Source of the DNA: Gracilimonas amylolytica
Lineage (GTDB): Bacteria; Bacteroidota; Rhodothermia; Balneolales; Balneolaceae
Direction of reading: 5' to 3'
DNA length: 64,000 nucleotides
Assembly: GCF_002911695.1 (NCBI RefSeq)
Contig: NZ_PQBS01000035.1
Span: forward strand, 258,176-322,175
The notes below the pieces were generated by a model that was given only the letters and a program-made list of their open reading frames with translations, was not told where the DNA came from and made no database searches. Of the stretch, positions 9,151 through 20,600 are shown one piece after another (position 1 is the first letter of the stretch; each line of letters starts with the position of its first letter). The translations under genes and the position numbers were made by a program.

Positions 9151-9184
9151 AAAAGAGCCCGTTTACAGACGGGCTCTTTTTTTA
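9151..9184 (+). terminator. Intrinsic terminator after thiolase
   Basis: AAAAGAGCCCG pairs with CGGGCTCTTTT around a short loop (TTTACAGA), and the T-run continues to 9183. It is strong and lies 20 bases after the stop. The following 200 bases up to porU hold a small inverted repeat, GATTGTA-AA-TACAATC (9355-9370), and nothing else I can name. Confidence 0.9.
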
Positions 9185-9384
9185 TTGACATTATTCCCAG
9201 ACCAACATATAATGAATGCGTGCACATTTGGGTTGCACTATACAAAAGCTATTACAATTCATCAGTTATTGCAGAGATCTACATCACCTCTCTCAAACTA
9301 ATTTTTAATCTGAAGTACTACTTTATATAGGAAAACCGCTACAAAACGTTAAGCGATTGTAAATACAATCATCAAAACACCTAT

Positions 9385-12300
9385 ATGTTCAACAAACTAC
9401 TATTTTTCAGTGGTTTGATATGCCTGCTTTTAACCGGAAACTCACAAGCCCGGCAGCTTAAGGTAGTCGCAGAAACAAGCACTTTTACAGATTACGAGTT
9501 TGTAAACAAGGATCATAAGATCATTCCCCCGATCGGTATGTCAATCTCTGTCGACGGGAATTCGAATGCCTTTGAGGTTCTGGAACAAAATATCGTAACG
9601 GTTCAAAGAACCATTAGCCCCGAAAGAGCTCTGGTCTTAAATCTGCAAGAACTCGATGCACCCTTCATCGATACCGGACTAACGGGCACCAAAGCGGGAG
9701 AAACCATCCTCCCTGTCAGTATCAATCTAACGCGATATGCAGAGAAAGAACTACTGATCACGGAATATCTTAAGATCAGGGTTTACAAAAGCAGAATTTC
9801 CACTGATAGCCGAAGTAGAATTTCTTCAGCTGTTGTGAACGAAGGCATCTTTGCTTCGGGTGAATGGTTCAAAATACCCGTCCAAAAAAATGGTATTTAC
9901 CAAATAGATACTGAGTACCTGGAAACTATGGGCATAACTCCCTCATCTATCAACCCGGCCAACATACAGCTCTGGACTACACCGGGATATCCCCTAACTG
10001 AATCTAACAGTGCTGCCAAACCAGAATTGACCCAAATTCCAATTCTGGTTCAGGGGGGAAATGACGGAACCTTTGACTCCAGCGACCGCATCTTGTTTTA
10101 TGGAAACTCGCCCCACAGAATACTTAAGGAAAATGACTCATTCACTCACTCAGTTCACCCATACTCCAACGAAAACTATGTATTCCTGACCTTCGGGAAT
10201 ACACCCGGACAACGAATGAATGAAGTAGTTATCCCAGATAGCCCGGATCGCACGGTAACTTCATTCAGAGATTTTATCTGGATCGAAGAAGAATTGTATA
10301 AAGCTGAGGAACGCATAAAGTCAGGCAGAAACTGGCTTGGCCAACGTTTTTCAACCACTTCTGATGGAATTTTTCAGGAAATATTTTCTGATACCCTGCC
10401 CGGGCTGATCGCCACCGAACCCATAGAGATTGAAGGACAGTTTGTGAACCGATCCACGTCATCTGCATCATTTAACGTCAGGATGAATGGAAGTTCAATT
10501 CAGGCCTTGTTCATACCTGCATCCGGTTCATATACAAGCAGTGAAGGGCGTGCGGGGGTTGCATCCTCATTCAGCACCACAGCCTCCGTTCAGGCAGGGA
10601 CTGAGATACTCAGGTTTGATGCCGCCTACGATCATAATGCTACCGGTTCAACCGGATTTTTTGATTGGTTAAGGATCACAGCATCACGAACCCTTCAGGC
10701 TGAAGATGACTACCTGATGTTTCGCTCACCTGAAGACGGACAGGCCAACGAGATTGCCGAGTACCGACTGACGGGATTCACTGATATCCCATTAGTTCTG
10801 GAGATATCAGACCCGTTGGCTCCTAAGATGATGGACCTTTCCTCTACAAATAATGAATACCGATTTAAATATGCTTCGGGAGATGATCTGACTTTTTTAG
10901 CCCAATCCGGGTTTTACACTCCGGGCTCAGGCACTCCCCTTCCTCCTCAGGATCTTAAAAGCCTTAACATCTACCCGGATTATGTGATCGTGACTGCTGA
11001 AGAATTTGGATCACAGGCGCAGGAACTGGCAGAGTATCGGGAACAAGAAGATGGTTTGGCTTCAGTGGTTGTAACGCAGAGTCAGATCGTTAATGAATTC
11101 TCCGGAGGTGTCAATGATCCTTCAGCGATTAGGAATTACCTGAAATTTCTCTATGATCGGGCTTTGGCAGATGGCGAAAATCCCCCAAGATATATTCTGC
11201 TGTTTGGGGATACGACCTTTGATTACAAAAAGATCATAGATAGCGGCCACACGAATTACGTGATGACTTATCAAAGTGAGGAATCGCTTCACCGCACAGA
11301 GTCGTACGCAACCGATGATTTCTTTGGTTTTCTGGATGACAATGAAGGTGACTTGGATGTGAACGGAAGCGGAGTCACCCCATCTGATTATTTACTTGAT
11401 GCAGGGGTTGGGAGAATTCCTGCTCAAACTGTTCAGGAGGCCTCCATCGCGGTTCAAAAGATCAAAATATATGAAGACCCTGCAAATCACGGCAACTGGC
11501 AAAACCTGTTTACCTTTGCCGCCGATGATGATTTCCCGGATGTGGAATTGAACAGAGATCTCCATGTCTTAAATGCCGATGAAACAGCAAACCTGATGGA
11601 CATCTATGAGCCGGGTGTGCGCTTAAACAAGATCTATCAGTTTGCCTACAATGAAGAGATCACCGGAGCCGGGCGCAGAATACCCGGAGCCACACAAGAT
11701 TTTATCAACGCTTTTAATCAGGGATCACTGGTGCTTAACTACTCCGGCCACGGTAACGAGCAGACACTTTCAGATGAACAGCTATTCGTAACCGAAAGCA
11801 TACCTAATCTCACCAATAAAAACCGGCTTCCTGTGTTGGTAACCGCCACCTGTCAGTTTGGTCGTTATGATGATACCGATGCACAGTCAGGAGCCGAACA
11901 ATTGCTTTTCACTGATAATGGAGGCGTTATTGGTGCATTTACCACAACACGGGTGGTTTATACCGGTGCGGGGATTTCATCCAGAAATAACTTTGGATTG
12001 AATGTGGCTTTATCTCAAAAAATGGTTGAGCGTGATCAAAATAACGAAGCCCTGCGGTTTGGAGATATTTTTGTGAATACTAAAAACACCCTGCTGAACG
12101 GTTCCCCCATTATTACCTCAAGAAACAGTAAGAAATTCATTTTTCTGGGTGACCCCGCCGGGAAATTCCAGCTTCCGGTGCAAAAGTCCGAGATCAATGC
12201 GATCAATGATATCAATGTAGCCGGGCAGGATTCCGTGATCACCATTAAGGGCCTCGATACCATTACCTTAACCGGGCAAATGACCGATTTTTCAGGGAAT

Positions 12301-13293
12301 GTGATCAATGATTTCACCGGACTTGCTGACGTGTCCGTCTTAGATGCCAAGCGAAGTGTGCCTCTCCCCGCTGACCGGAATTGGGTTCAGGAAGAGCGGT
12401 GTTTTCTGGATGATTGCAGATACACGGTAGAAAAGGACGTGCTCTTTAAAGGAAAAGCAGAAGTGCACAACGGTATGTTTAGCTCCACATTTGTTGTTCC
12501 CAAAGACATCTCGTTTTCTGACAGTACCGGACGAATAATCATCTATGCCGAAAATGATAACTACGCAGCCAGCGGTTCATTTACGAATATCCGGTTCAAC
12601 GGGATCAATGAAAATGCCGTAAATGACGGGCGCGGTCCTGACATGGATATTTACCTGAATGATGAGAGATTTGTGAACGGAGCCCTCGTCAACGATTCCC
12701 CGAATTTGATCATTGACCTTGAAGATCCATCCGGTATCAACACGACCGGCACGGGTATTGGGCACGAGATCCTTGCAGTAATTGATACCAACCCGGAACA
12801 AACTTACGTTCTCAATGATTACTATGAAGGTGATATTGACAACTACACCAAAGGAAAAATTGAATTTCCTTTAGATGAGCTACCTGAAGGTAGTTATTCC
12901 CTGAAAGTCCGAGCCTGGGATGTTCACAATAATCCCTCTGAAAAGGAGATCTTTTTTGAGGTAGCCTCTCAGGATGATCTAACGATCAGGCATGTTTACA
13001 ACTATCCGAACCCGATGAATGATGTCACCCGATTTTATTTTGAGCACAATCAGCCGGGAAATCCGTTAGATATATCGATACAAATATATACACTGAGCGG
13101 CCGGCCCGTTCAGCATCTTCAAAATCAAATCATAACAAACAGTTCTTATGCCAGTATTACATGGAACGGCCGTGACCGTGATAATGATCGTTTGGGTAAC
13201 GGTACTTATATTTATGTGCTTCGGGTGGCATCAGATACCCCCAATGGAAGACAACGAACAGAAAAAATTGAGAAACTCGTGATCATTCGGTGA
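9385..13293 (+). CDS. porU: Type IX secretion system sortase PorU (C25 peptidase)
   Basis: PorU is the cell-surface sortase that removes the C-terminal signal of type IX cargo and attaches the cargo to lipopolysaccharide. The 1302-residue product has a signal peptide (ending near NSQARQ), beta-rich N-terminal domains, a gingipain-like C25 domain at about residues 540-920, and a C-terminal domain with YPNPMN and NGTYIYVLRV, the usual sorting-domain pattern. Catalytic His789 lies in LNYSGHGNE and Cys823 in VTATCQFG, both intact. It precedes porV, its known outer-membrane partner, which strengthens the call. The motor and translocon genes of the system are not in this window. Confidence 0.93.
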   Translation: MFNKLLFFSGLICLLLTGNSQARQLKVVAETSTFTDYEFVNKDHKIIPPIGMSISVDGNSNAFEVLEQNIVTVQRTISPERALVLNLQELDAPFIDTGLTGTKAGETILPVSINLTRYAEKELLITEYLKIRVYKSRISTDSRSRISSAVVNEGIFASGEWFKIPVQKNGIYQIDTEYLETMGITPSSINPANIQLWTTPGYPLTESNSAAKPELTQIPILVQGGNDGTFDSSDRILFYGNSPHRILKENDSFTHSVHPYSNENYVFLTFGNTPGQRMNEVVIPDSPDRTVTSFRDFIWIEEELYKAEERIKSGRNWLGQRFSTTSDGIFQEIFSDTLPGLIATEPIEIEGQFVNRSTSSASFNVRMNGSSIQALFIPASGSYTSSEGRAGVASSFSTTASVQAGTEILRFDAAYDHNATGSTGFFDWLRITASRTLQAEDDYLMFRSPEDGQANEIAEYRLTGFTDIPLVLEISDPLAPKMMDLSSTNNEYRFKYASGDDLTFLAQSGFYTPGSGTPLPPQDLKSLNIYPDYVIVTAEEFGSQAQELAEYREQEDGLASVVVTQSQIVNEFSGGVNDPSAIRNYLKFLYDRALADGENPPRYILLFGDTTFDYKKIIDSGHTNYVMTYQSEESLHRTESYATDDFFGFLDDNEGDLDVNGSGVTPSDYLLDAGVGRIPAQTVQEASIAVQKIKIYEDPANHGNWQNLFTFAADDDFPDVELNRDLHVLNADETANLMDIYEPGVRLNKIYQFAYNEEITGAGRRIPGATQDFINAFNQGSLVLNYSGHGNEQTLSDEQLFVTESIPNLTNKNRLPVLVTATCQFGRYDDTDAQSGAEQLLFTDNGGVIGAFTTTRVVYTGAGISSRNNFGLNVALSQKMVERDQNNEALRFGDIFVNTKNTLLNGSPIITSRNSKKFIFLGDPAGKFQLPVQKSEINAINDINVAGQDSVITIKGLDTITLTGQMTDFSGNVINDFTGLADVSVLDAKRSVPLPADRNWVQEERCFLDDCRYTVEKDVLFKGKAEVHNGMFSSTFVVPKDISFSDSTGRIIIYAENDNYAASGSFTNIRFNGINENAVNDGRGPDMDIYLNDERFVNGALVNDSPNLIIDLEDPSGINTTGTGIGHEILAVIDTNPEQTYVLNDYYEGDIDNYTKGKIEFPLDELPEGSYSLKVRAWDVHNNPSEKEIFFEVASQDDLTIRHVYNYPNPMNDVTRFYFEHNQPGNPLDISIQIYTLSGRPVQHLQNQIITNSSYASITWNGRDRDNDRLGNGTYIYVLRVASDTPNGRQRTEKIEKLVIIR

Positions 13294-13343
13294 CCTCATA
13301 ACTTTATCCTAAAACACGTATATTTATTTTAAAATTTATCCCT

Positions 13344-14480
13344 ATGAAAAAGATATTATCATTACTCTTTACCGGATTATTTTTATCCATTCCGGTCATT
13401 ACACAGGCACAGGTTGCTATAACCGCCGTACCATTCTTACAGATCGAACCGGATTCAAGGGCTGCGGGTATGGGTAATACCGGTGTTGCCATCGCTGACA
13501 ATGCATCCGCATTTTTCTGGAACCCGGCCGGTTTAGCTTTTCAGGAAGATTATAATCAGGCAAGTATTACTCACTCCAACTGGCTGGCTAATTTCAACGT
13601 AAGTGATCTTTTTTACGACAATGTAGTGGGTAAATTCCATATCCCGGGCATTGGAAACATAGGAACCCACCTGACTTATCTGAATATGGGTGAACAGGTT
13701 GTAACTGACGAAACCGGTCCAGAGCCGATCTCCAGATTCAACAGTTATGAGATCGCCTTTGGTGCTTCCTATGGGTATAAATTCACCGATAATTTTGCCG
13801 GTGGTACCAGCCTTAGATTGATCTACTCAAGTTTGGCCAGTGGAACTTCCATCAGTGCACAGAAAGTTAATCCGGGAAGCAGCGTGGCCTTAGACCTTGC
13901 CCTGATGTATAAAACAGATCCATTCCTTGTTGGTGGACGCGAAGCTAAATTCAGCTTCGGTACTAACTTATCGAACCTGGGGCCGGGAATTCAGTACACC
14001 GATAATGCACAGAAAGATCCCCTGCCAACCCTGCTGAGATTTGGATGGGCCTTTGACCTCGATCTTGATGACGAAGGCATCAACCGAATTACCTTTGCAA
14101 ATGATATTTCCAAGATCATGGCCAGAACTGAACTTGAAACCAGCAATGGTGATACCACCAGTGTTGCTTCCGGCCCTATCAAGGCCTTATTCAACTCATG
14201 GGGCAGCTACACGCGCCTTGATGGTAATGAATTAGTGGAAGTTGGCTTGATGCAACAATTCATGATCGGTGCCGGTCTTGAGTATTGGTATGCTGATCAG
14301 TTTGCACTACGCGGCGGTTATTATTTTGAAGATCCGCAAAACGGTGACAGAGAGTATATTACTTTTGGAGCCGGTATCCGGTATAATATTCTTGGGGTTG
14401 ATTTCAGTTATATCAAAACACTTGAAACAGATCACCCCCTTGCAAATACCTTACGATTTAGTTTACTCATCGATTTTTAA
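13344..14480 (+). CDS. porV: Type IX secretion outer-membrane protein PorV
   Basis: PorV (LptO) is a FadL-like 14-strand barrel that shuttles cargo from the SprA translocon to the PorU attachment complex. The 378-residue protein has a signal peptide ending TQAQ. Near the start it has the family hallmark FLQIEPDSRAAGMGNTGVA, followed by AFFWNPAGLAF and alternating barrel strands. It ends in Phe (SLLIDF), as outer-membrane barrels usually do. Only 50 bases separate it from porU. A predicted terminator lies 27 bases past its stop, inside the next gene. Confidence 0.94.
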   Translation: MKKILSLLFTGLFLSIPVITQAQVAITAVPFLQIEPDSRAAGMGNTGVAIADNASAFFWNPAGLAFQEDYNQASITHSNWLANFNVSDLFYDNVVGKFHIPGIGNIGTHLTYLNMGEQVVTDETGPEPISRFNSYEIAFGASYGYKFTDNFAGGTSLRLIYSSLASGTSISAQKVNPGSSVALDLALMYKTDPFLVGGREAKFSFGTNLSNLGPGIQYTDNAQKDPLPTLLRFGWAFDLDLDDEGINRITFANDISKIMARTELETSNGDTTSVASGPIKALFNSWGSYTRLDGNELVEVGLMQQFMIGAGLEYWYADQFALRGGYYFEDPQNGDREYITFGAGIRYNILGVDFSYIKTLETDHPLANTLRFSLLIDF

Positions 14481-14504
14481 TCCATGCACCCATTAAGGTA
14501 TCTC

Positions 14505-17500
14505 ATGAAGAGCATGTTATATTTTAGCATGCTCTTTGTTTTTTATGGATATGCTACCAGCCTTCAGGCACAGAATACGCCTGTTAAGCGTAGCCATGCG
14601 ATATCTGCCCAATACTCCTCTACCCCTGACCTGCGACCCCTTGATGCAACAGGAACCCTTAATATCGTAGCCATCATGGTTGAATTTCAACCTGATGACG
14701 ACCGGCTTACCACCGGCACAGGGATCTTTGGTCCTGATGGTAGCGATGGCCTTCCTTACTTATCACGGGCTGAAGACGTTCGCATCGAGCCTTTGCCTCA
14801 CGATCGAACCTATTTTGTGGCACACCTTGAGTTCGCCAAGAACTATTTTGAAAAAACTTCTGACGGGCAGCTTACCATCAACTATCAGGTATTACCTGAT
14901 ATCTATCGACTCCCAAAACAAATGTCTGAGTATTCTCCGACCGGAGAGACCTTTACGCTCGAAAAATTAGCGGCTTTAACCCGGGATGCCTGGAATGAAG
15001 TCGAAAACGGTCCCGATTTCAATGTTTCAGGATTGGACCCCGATAATACCGCCTTCGTCATCTTTCACGCAGGGGTAGGACGCGATATTGAACTAACCGG
15101 AACCAATCTGGATATCACCCCATACGATATTCCATCTATTTATCTTCGCAAGGATGACCTTGGAAACCTGTTGAATGAAGTTACATTTAATGGCTTTCCT
15201 GTAAACAACGGAACCTTTAGGGTAACCAATTCAATGATCATCCCAAGAACCGAAAGTCGGCGCGGACTCGATATTCAGGATAACGAATTTGTCTTGCCTC
15301 TATCGATCAATGGACTCTTGGTAGCCTCCATTGCCAATCACCTCGGGCTGCCGGATCTGTTTAATACGGAAACGGGTGAACCCGGCATCGGACGATTTGG
15401 TCTTATGGATGGAGCCGGGTTCTTCTCCTATAACGGACTCTTCCCACCCGAGCCCTCTGCATGGGAGAAAACTTACTTAGGGTGGCAAACCCCATTTGAA
15501 GTGGATTCAGACTCTGATAATCCCATAGAACTGCCGGCAGCCGCATTAAATGATCGGAACAGTATCGCCCGTGTATCCTTATCCGGATCTGAGTATTTTT
15601 TAATTGAGAACCGGCATCGGGATCTGCAGGGAGAGGGAGTTACACTCACCATTCAAACCCCGGCGGGTGACCTTGTTCAACAGACCTTCTCCAATGACGA
15701 TGAGAATTTTGTCTTTCAGCAAGAGAATTTCGACCAATTACTGGAAGCAGGGGTTGTGGTCGATGTCTCCAATTTCGATTTTAGTTTGCCCGGTGGCCGT
15801 GAAGGAGATCTGGACACCGGTAATTCCCAAAACGGCCGGTACCTCAATGGTGGAATACTAATCTGGCATATAGATGAACGGGTGATCAGCGAGAATTTAA
15901 GAACAGGAACCGTGAATGCTGACCCCAATTTCAGAGGAATAGATCTTGAGGAAGCCGATGGAGCACAGGATATCGGCTTTGAAATTCCCGGAGCCCTGAA
16001 TAACAACGCAAGCTTTGGGACCGCCTTCGATTTCTGGTGGTCAGGTAATGATTACCGTGTGATCCTTGAAACCGGCTCAGAAATAACCCTTTATGAAAAC
16101 CGGTTCGGACCTGAAACTGAACCCAATAATAACAGCAACTCCGGTTCACCCTCATTTTTCGAACTCTATGATTTCTCAGACAACCTGCCTGTTTCAACCT
16201 TCAGCATTAGAAAGGCTGAGCCATATGCTGACATATATACTTCAGGATTGAACCTGCAACTGGATCCGGATACAGACTACTTCACCGCAAGCGATCCTTA
16301 CTACACCTACTTTCCGCTTTCTCTTTCATTTTATGAAGCTCAGGATGATACTTTTCTCGTTGTCCCCACAAGATCAGGCACATATTCCGTTCAGCTTTCT
16401 GATCCGGATCAAAACATTCATCAACTGACCGATGTACCGGTTCAACAACCCTATATTGGAGAGCAACTCATTTTAGGAGAGAAACCTGAAATAAACTCCC
16501 AAAACATCAATGTGTCAGCACATTCATGGAATGGAACCACCAACACATTTGATACTACCTGGACAGCAACAATACCTGCAAACAAGGGTTTTTTGAGCTC
16601 TCAATCCGATCAACTTTTGCATGCTGAACATACAACCACAGGAATCAATTTAAATGATGGGAGCTTGCAAAATCTTCAAAGCCAACCGTTTCAGCGTTCA
16701 TCTATCATCAACGGCATTTACTCTGAGATCACTAATTCTGAGCTGACCATTTCCAATGAATCAACCATAAATATCCAACTTGATCCCGATTCTTATCGTG
16801 AACAAACCGGTTCCATTCAGATCGATGATCAGGTCCTGTTTACTTTATTTCAAGACGACTCCTTTTCCCTGATAGATCCAAATGCCACCGATCCTTTTAT
16901 AAACCTTTACGAGACTTCCAACATCGAGTGGCCGGCAATTATAGAGAATACCCGTTTCTTTTTCGTTGACCGACAGAAAAACCAACTCATTGGGTTGAAC
17001 CGTTTAGGCGGCATTGAACCTAACACCCCGATCTCTGCTCCCGAAGGCGTTAAGTTTATTGGCACTCTCCTCGTTGTGACCAACGCAAATTCAAACGAAG
17101 AGATATTCATCGTCACCGGACAAAATGAGACCTCCATCAACTTGTTTGCCTACAATTCACAAGGTGACCTGGTGGAAGGCTTTCCGTTGTATGTGGGAGC
17201 TTCACTTGGTGCTGAACTACACCCAATACATCCGGTTATTTACAACGATGAGATCTTTGGCATTTCACACGATGGTACCCTCAGGTCCTGGAAACTTAAG
17301 AACCTTGATAGCACAGAATGGGGCTCCAGGTACGGTAATTTCATTTTCAACCAGCATGCTGTAACCTTACAGGATAACGGAGATCAAAATGATAATTCGT
17401 TTGGCGTATTGAACCATTCTGAAACCTATAACTGGCCGAACCCGGCTGATGACTTCACAAACCTGCGTTTTCAGATCGCCCCTCCGGGTGGCACGATTGA

Positions 17501-17687
17501 GATCACGATCATAACTACAGCAGGTCAGGTCATATATAAAAACTCCTTTTCTTCACCGGGTGGATTCCCTGAAGACATTGAGATCAATACCGGCAATTGG
17601 AATAGCGGTGGTTATATTGCCAGGGTCAAAGCGACCGTTAATGGTAAAACCGACACAAAGACCTATAAGATCGGGATCGTGCATTGA
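14505..17687 (+). CDS. M6-like (immune inhibitor A-type) exported protein with sorting domain, zinc motif lost
   Basis: A 1060-residue exported protein. A signal peptide ending in LQAQ is followed by an M6-metalloprotease-like region containing NHLGLPDLF and GRFGLMDGAG, which fit the segment after the zinc site of M6 enzymes. The HExxH that should precede LGLPD reads ASIAN (residues 274-278), so catalysis by the normal mechanism is not expected. A beta-rich middle and a C-terminal type IX sorting domain (NWPNPADDFTNL, then SGGYIARVK and a KTYKIGIVH end) complete it. I start at ATG 14505 because AAGG precedes it; ATG 14484 is the alternative. It is probably a surface protein delivered by PorU/PorV. 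Confidence 0.75.
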   Translation: MKSMLYFSMLFVFYGYATSLQAQNTPVKRSHAISAQYSSTPDLRPLDATGTLNIVAIMVEFQPDDDRLTTGTGIFGPDGSDGLPYLSRAEDVRIEPLPHDRTYFVAHLEFAKNYFEKTSDGQLTINYQVLPDIYRLPKQMSEYSPTGETFTLEKLAALTRDAWNEVENGPDFNVSGLDPDNTAFVIFHAGVGRDIELTGTNLDITPYDIPSIYLRKDDLGNLLNEVTFNGFPVNNGTFRVTNSMIIPRTESRRGLDIQDNEFVLPLSINGLLVASIANHLGLPDLFNTETGEPGIGRFGLMDGAGFFSYNGLFPPEPSAWEKTYLGWQTPFEVDSDSDNPIELPAAALNDRNSIARVSLSGSEYFLIENRHRDLQGEGVTLTIQTPAGDLVQQTFSNDDENFVFQQENFDQLLEAGVVVDVSNFDFSLPGGREGDLDTGNSQNGRYLNGGILIWHIDERVISENLRTGTVNADPNFRGIDLEEADGAQDIGFEIPGALNNNASFGTAFDFWWSGNDYRVILETGSEITLYENRFGPETEPNNNSNSGSPSFFELYDFSDNLPVSTFSIRKAEPYADIYTSGLNLQLDPDTDYFTASDPYYTYFPLSLSFYEAQDDTFLVVPTRSGTYSVQLSDPDQNIHQLTDVPVQQPYIGEQLILGEKPEINSQNINVSAHSWNGTTNTFDTTWTATIPANKGFLSSQSDQLLHAEHTTTGINLNDGSLQNLQSQPFQRSSIINGIYSEITNSELTISNESTINIQLDPDSYREQTGSIQIDDQVLFTLFQDDSFSLIDPNATDPFINLYETSNIEWPAIIENTRFFFVDRQKNQLIGLNRLGGIEPNTPISAPEGVKFIGTLLVVTNANSNEEIFIVTGQNETSINLFAYNSQGDLVEGFPLYVGASLGAELHPIHPVIYNDEIFGISHDGTLRSWKLKNLDSTEWGSRYGNFIFNQHAVTLQDNGDQNDNSFGVLNHSETYNWPNPADDFTNLRFQIAPPGGTIEITIITTAGQVIYKNSFSSPGGFPEDIEINTGNWNSGGYIARVKATVNGKTDTKTYKIGIVH
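14508..14546 (+). terminator. Predicted terminator of porV lying inside the next gene's signal-peptide codons
   Basis: AAGAGCATG (14508-14516) pairs perfectly with CATGCTCTT (14528-14536) over an 11-base loop. TGTTTTTTAT follows. The layout matches the other terminators in this window (for example 9151 and 46791), yet it lies wholly inside the start of the M6-like gene, encoding part of its signal peptide. Confidence 0.65.
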
Positions 17688-20600
17688 GATCACTGAAAAT
17701 TCACATATGGATCACAGCCTGCCTATTGATGGCAACGGCACAGTTTGCACGGGCTCAAACCGATGTCAGGCTATACGATTACCCTCAAAATCATCTTAAG
17801 TGGTACACCGTGGAAAGTGACCATTTTCTCGTGCATTTTCAGGAAGGGAATAGTAGATCGGCAAAAGTGGTCTCGCGCATTGCTGAAGAAGTATATACCC
17901 CATTAACAGAACTGTACCGGCATGAACCGGATGAAAAGGTCAGCATAGTTTTAAAGGACCGCGAAGACTATTCGAATGGAGCCGCTTACTTCTTTGATAA
18001 CAAGATCGATATTTGGTTACCCGCTTTAGATTCTCCACTCAGGGGTACTCACAACTGGCTTCGTAATGTGATCACTCATGAGTTTGTACACATTGTTCAG
18101 ATTCAGAAAGGCATGAAGCGATCCAGAAAGATCCCTGCTTTTTATTTTCAGTGGCTGTCATATGAAGATGTACGACGGCCCGATGTATTGTACGGTTTCC
18201 CAAACGGACTGATCACCTACCCATTTGCCACGGTCAATGTGCCTGCCTGGTTTGCAGAGGGAACTGCTCAATATCAAACCAATGGCCTTTTCTACGATAC
18301 ATGGGATAGCCATCGCGACATGATCCTCCGTTCACGTGTTCTTACCGGTACACCTTTTACCTTAGATGAAATGGGTACCTTTTCTTCCAAGAACAGCCTG
18401 GAGCGGGAGACGGTTTATAATATGGGCTATGCTTTTGTAATATATCTGGCTGATACATTTGGGGAGGATATACTGCGTGACATCACGGAAGCGCTTGGAG
18501 AAAAAGGCGTTTACGATATCTCGACGGCGATGGAGATCGCTACCGGTGTTCCCGGCCATGAACTCTATACCAAATGGATCAATGAGCTGGAAACCTTTTA
18601 TGAGAAAGCGGTTAAGGAGATCACCCCCTCTCCTTCAGATATTATTGAGGAACACGGATTTTTCAATTTCTATCCTCAACCATCCCCGGCTAATGGATCT
18701 GTTGCTTACCTCTCCAATAAGGGGTTTGATAGCGGCATACTCTCGCTGTATATCAAAAATGAGGACGATATGGGGACAGAAATTGCTCTTGTGAGTGAAC
18801 TTGCGGGTGATGCAGATCGGTCGCACCTGAGTTTTCTGGAGAACCGGCTTTTATTCCTTGAAAGCTCTATTTCGTATGATCCAACCGGTAAGAAGATCGC
18901 ATATGCAGCCAACAAACGGAATGCACTGGGTGAGTTTTACCGGGACGTGTTCATCTACGACCTTGATACCAAACAATCGAAACGGCTGACGAACAGTGCC
19001 CGTGTACAATTCCCTACCTGGAGTCATGATGGTCAACACATTGCAGCTGTTCAAAATAAAGGGGGAACCCAAAACCTGGTATTACTTTACCCTGATCACC
19101 CCGACTCTATTACACAGATCACCAACTTTAGATCCGGTGAGACGGTTTCTACCCCAACCTGGACGCCCAACGATAGCACCATATATTTTGCCGGTTCAGA
19201 TCTCGGTAACAGAAACATCTACAAAATTGATCTTCAGACAACCGAAACCGTACCGGTTCTGGAAGATGAATATATCGATTTCAGGGATCCACACATCGGT
19301 CCTGAGGGCAGATACCTTTACTTTTCAGCCAACACAGATGGTATCCATAACATTTACAGAAGTGCTTTGGATGGCCGGGATCTTCAAAAACTGACATCAG
19401 TTACCGGAGGAGCCTTTATGCCTTCAGTCAGTAACGATGGCACTCTGTATTTTTCAGAATACTCTGATAATGGATATCAGGTCAGATCGGCTGATCTCAA
19501 ACAACTACTGCAACATGATCAAAGTGGTTCATACTATCTTCCCTATCCGGAAGAAGAGACTGATTACGAAATGCCGGATCCCTATATACAAAAGCTCAAT
19601 CAGTTCAACGACTCTGATGTAAGACCCTTTGATACCCGAGCAATGGCCATGGCTGATACAGGAAGTCACACTTTCACTCTCACAGACCTTTCTGATACCG
19701 AAGAGAGAACGTTCAGTGAATATGAAAACACCTACACCGGTTTTAGTTTCTTTCCGGTTCTTCGGTTTGATAACTACTCCAAGGAATATGGCAGTAACGG
19801 CTCACTCATAAAGAATGGATATGTCGGAAAGGTCGGGCAAAATTTACTCAGAGATGCCAAGGTGGGCACCTATTTTTCCTCCAGAGATGTGATCGACCGG
19901 CTTAGTATTTTTGGTGGATTGATGGTTGGACCTGCCTCACAACCGGCTGAAAGCATTGGGGGATTCTTTCGTCCCGACCGATTATTTGGTTTAGACCGGG
20001 ATGCCTTTTTGATCGCCGAACACCGGGGACTTCCATTCATAGAAAAAAGCTGGTCGCCAACGGTTGCCATTGAAGTTTACAATATGCGGCGTAATGTATC
20101 TGACGGACTGTCTATTGAGGAATTTCCATGTACCTCCTGCCTGCCCGACACCACCTATACCGATATTGCCTATAATATCTGGGAAGCCGGTATTTTTTTT
20201 AGAAGTAAACTCAATCGCCGAAGCATGCTTGAATTGGGTGTTTCTTACAGTCCGTATAGGGTTTCCACTGAGGGATTTTACTCCCGCGAACTTCAGCAAC
20301 AAGTGAGCGGAAGTTCATCCGAGTATTTTAAAGGAACCACTTTGTCAGCTTCTTACACTTTCGATTACTACCTGTATTCTAACGATGCTGATATTGCCCC
20401 ACTTGGGTTGAAAGGGTATTTGAGATATCAGTATCAACCCTCAAAGTTGCTTGAGGAGTATGAGATCGAAGACGGAACGCTGTCTCCCGTTTTTAACGAA
20501 CAACAGAATCACTCCACAGAGTTACATCTCAGGTACGGATTTAAAACGATTGGGGATCAGGCCTTCCAAGCCAGAGTGAGAGGGTTTCACTATTTCAATG

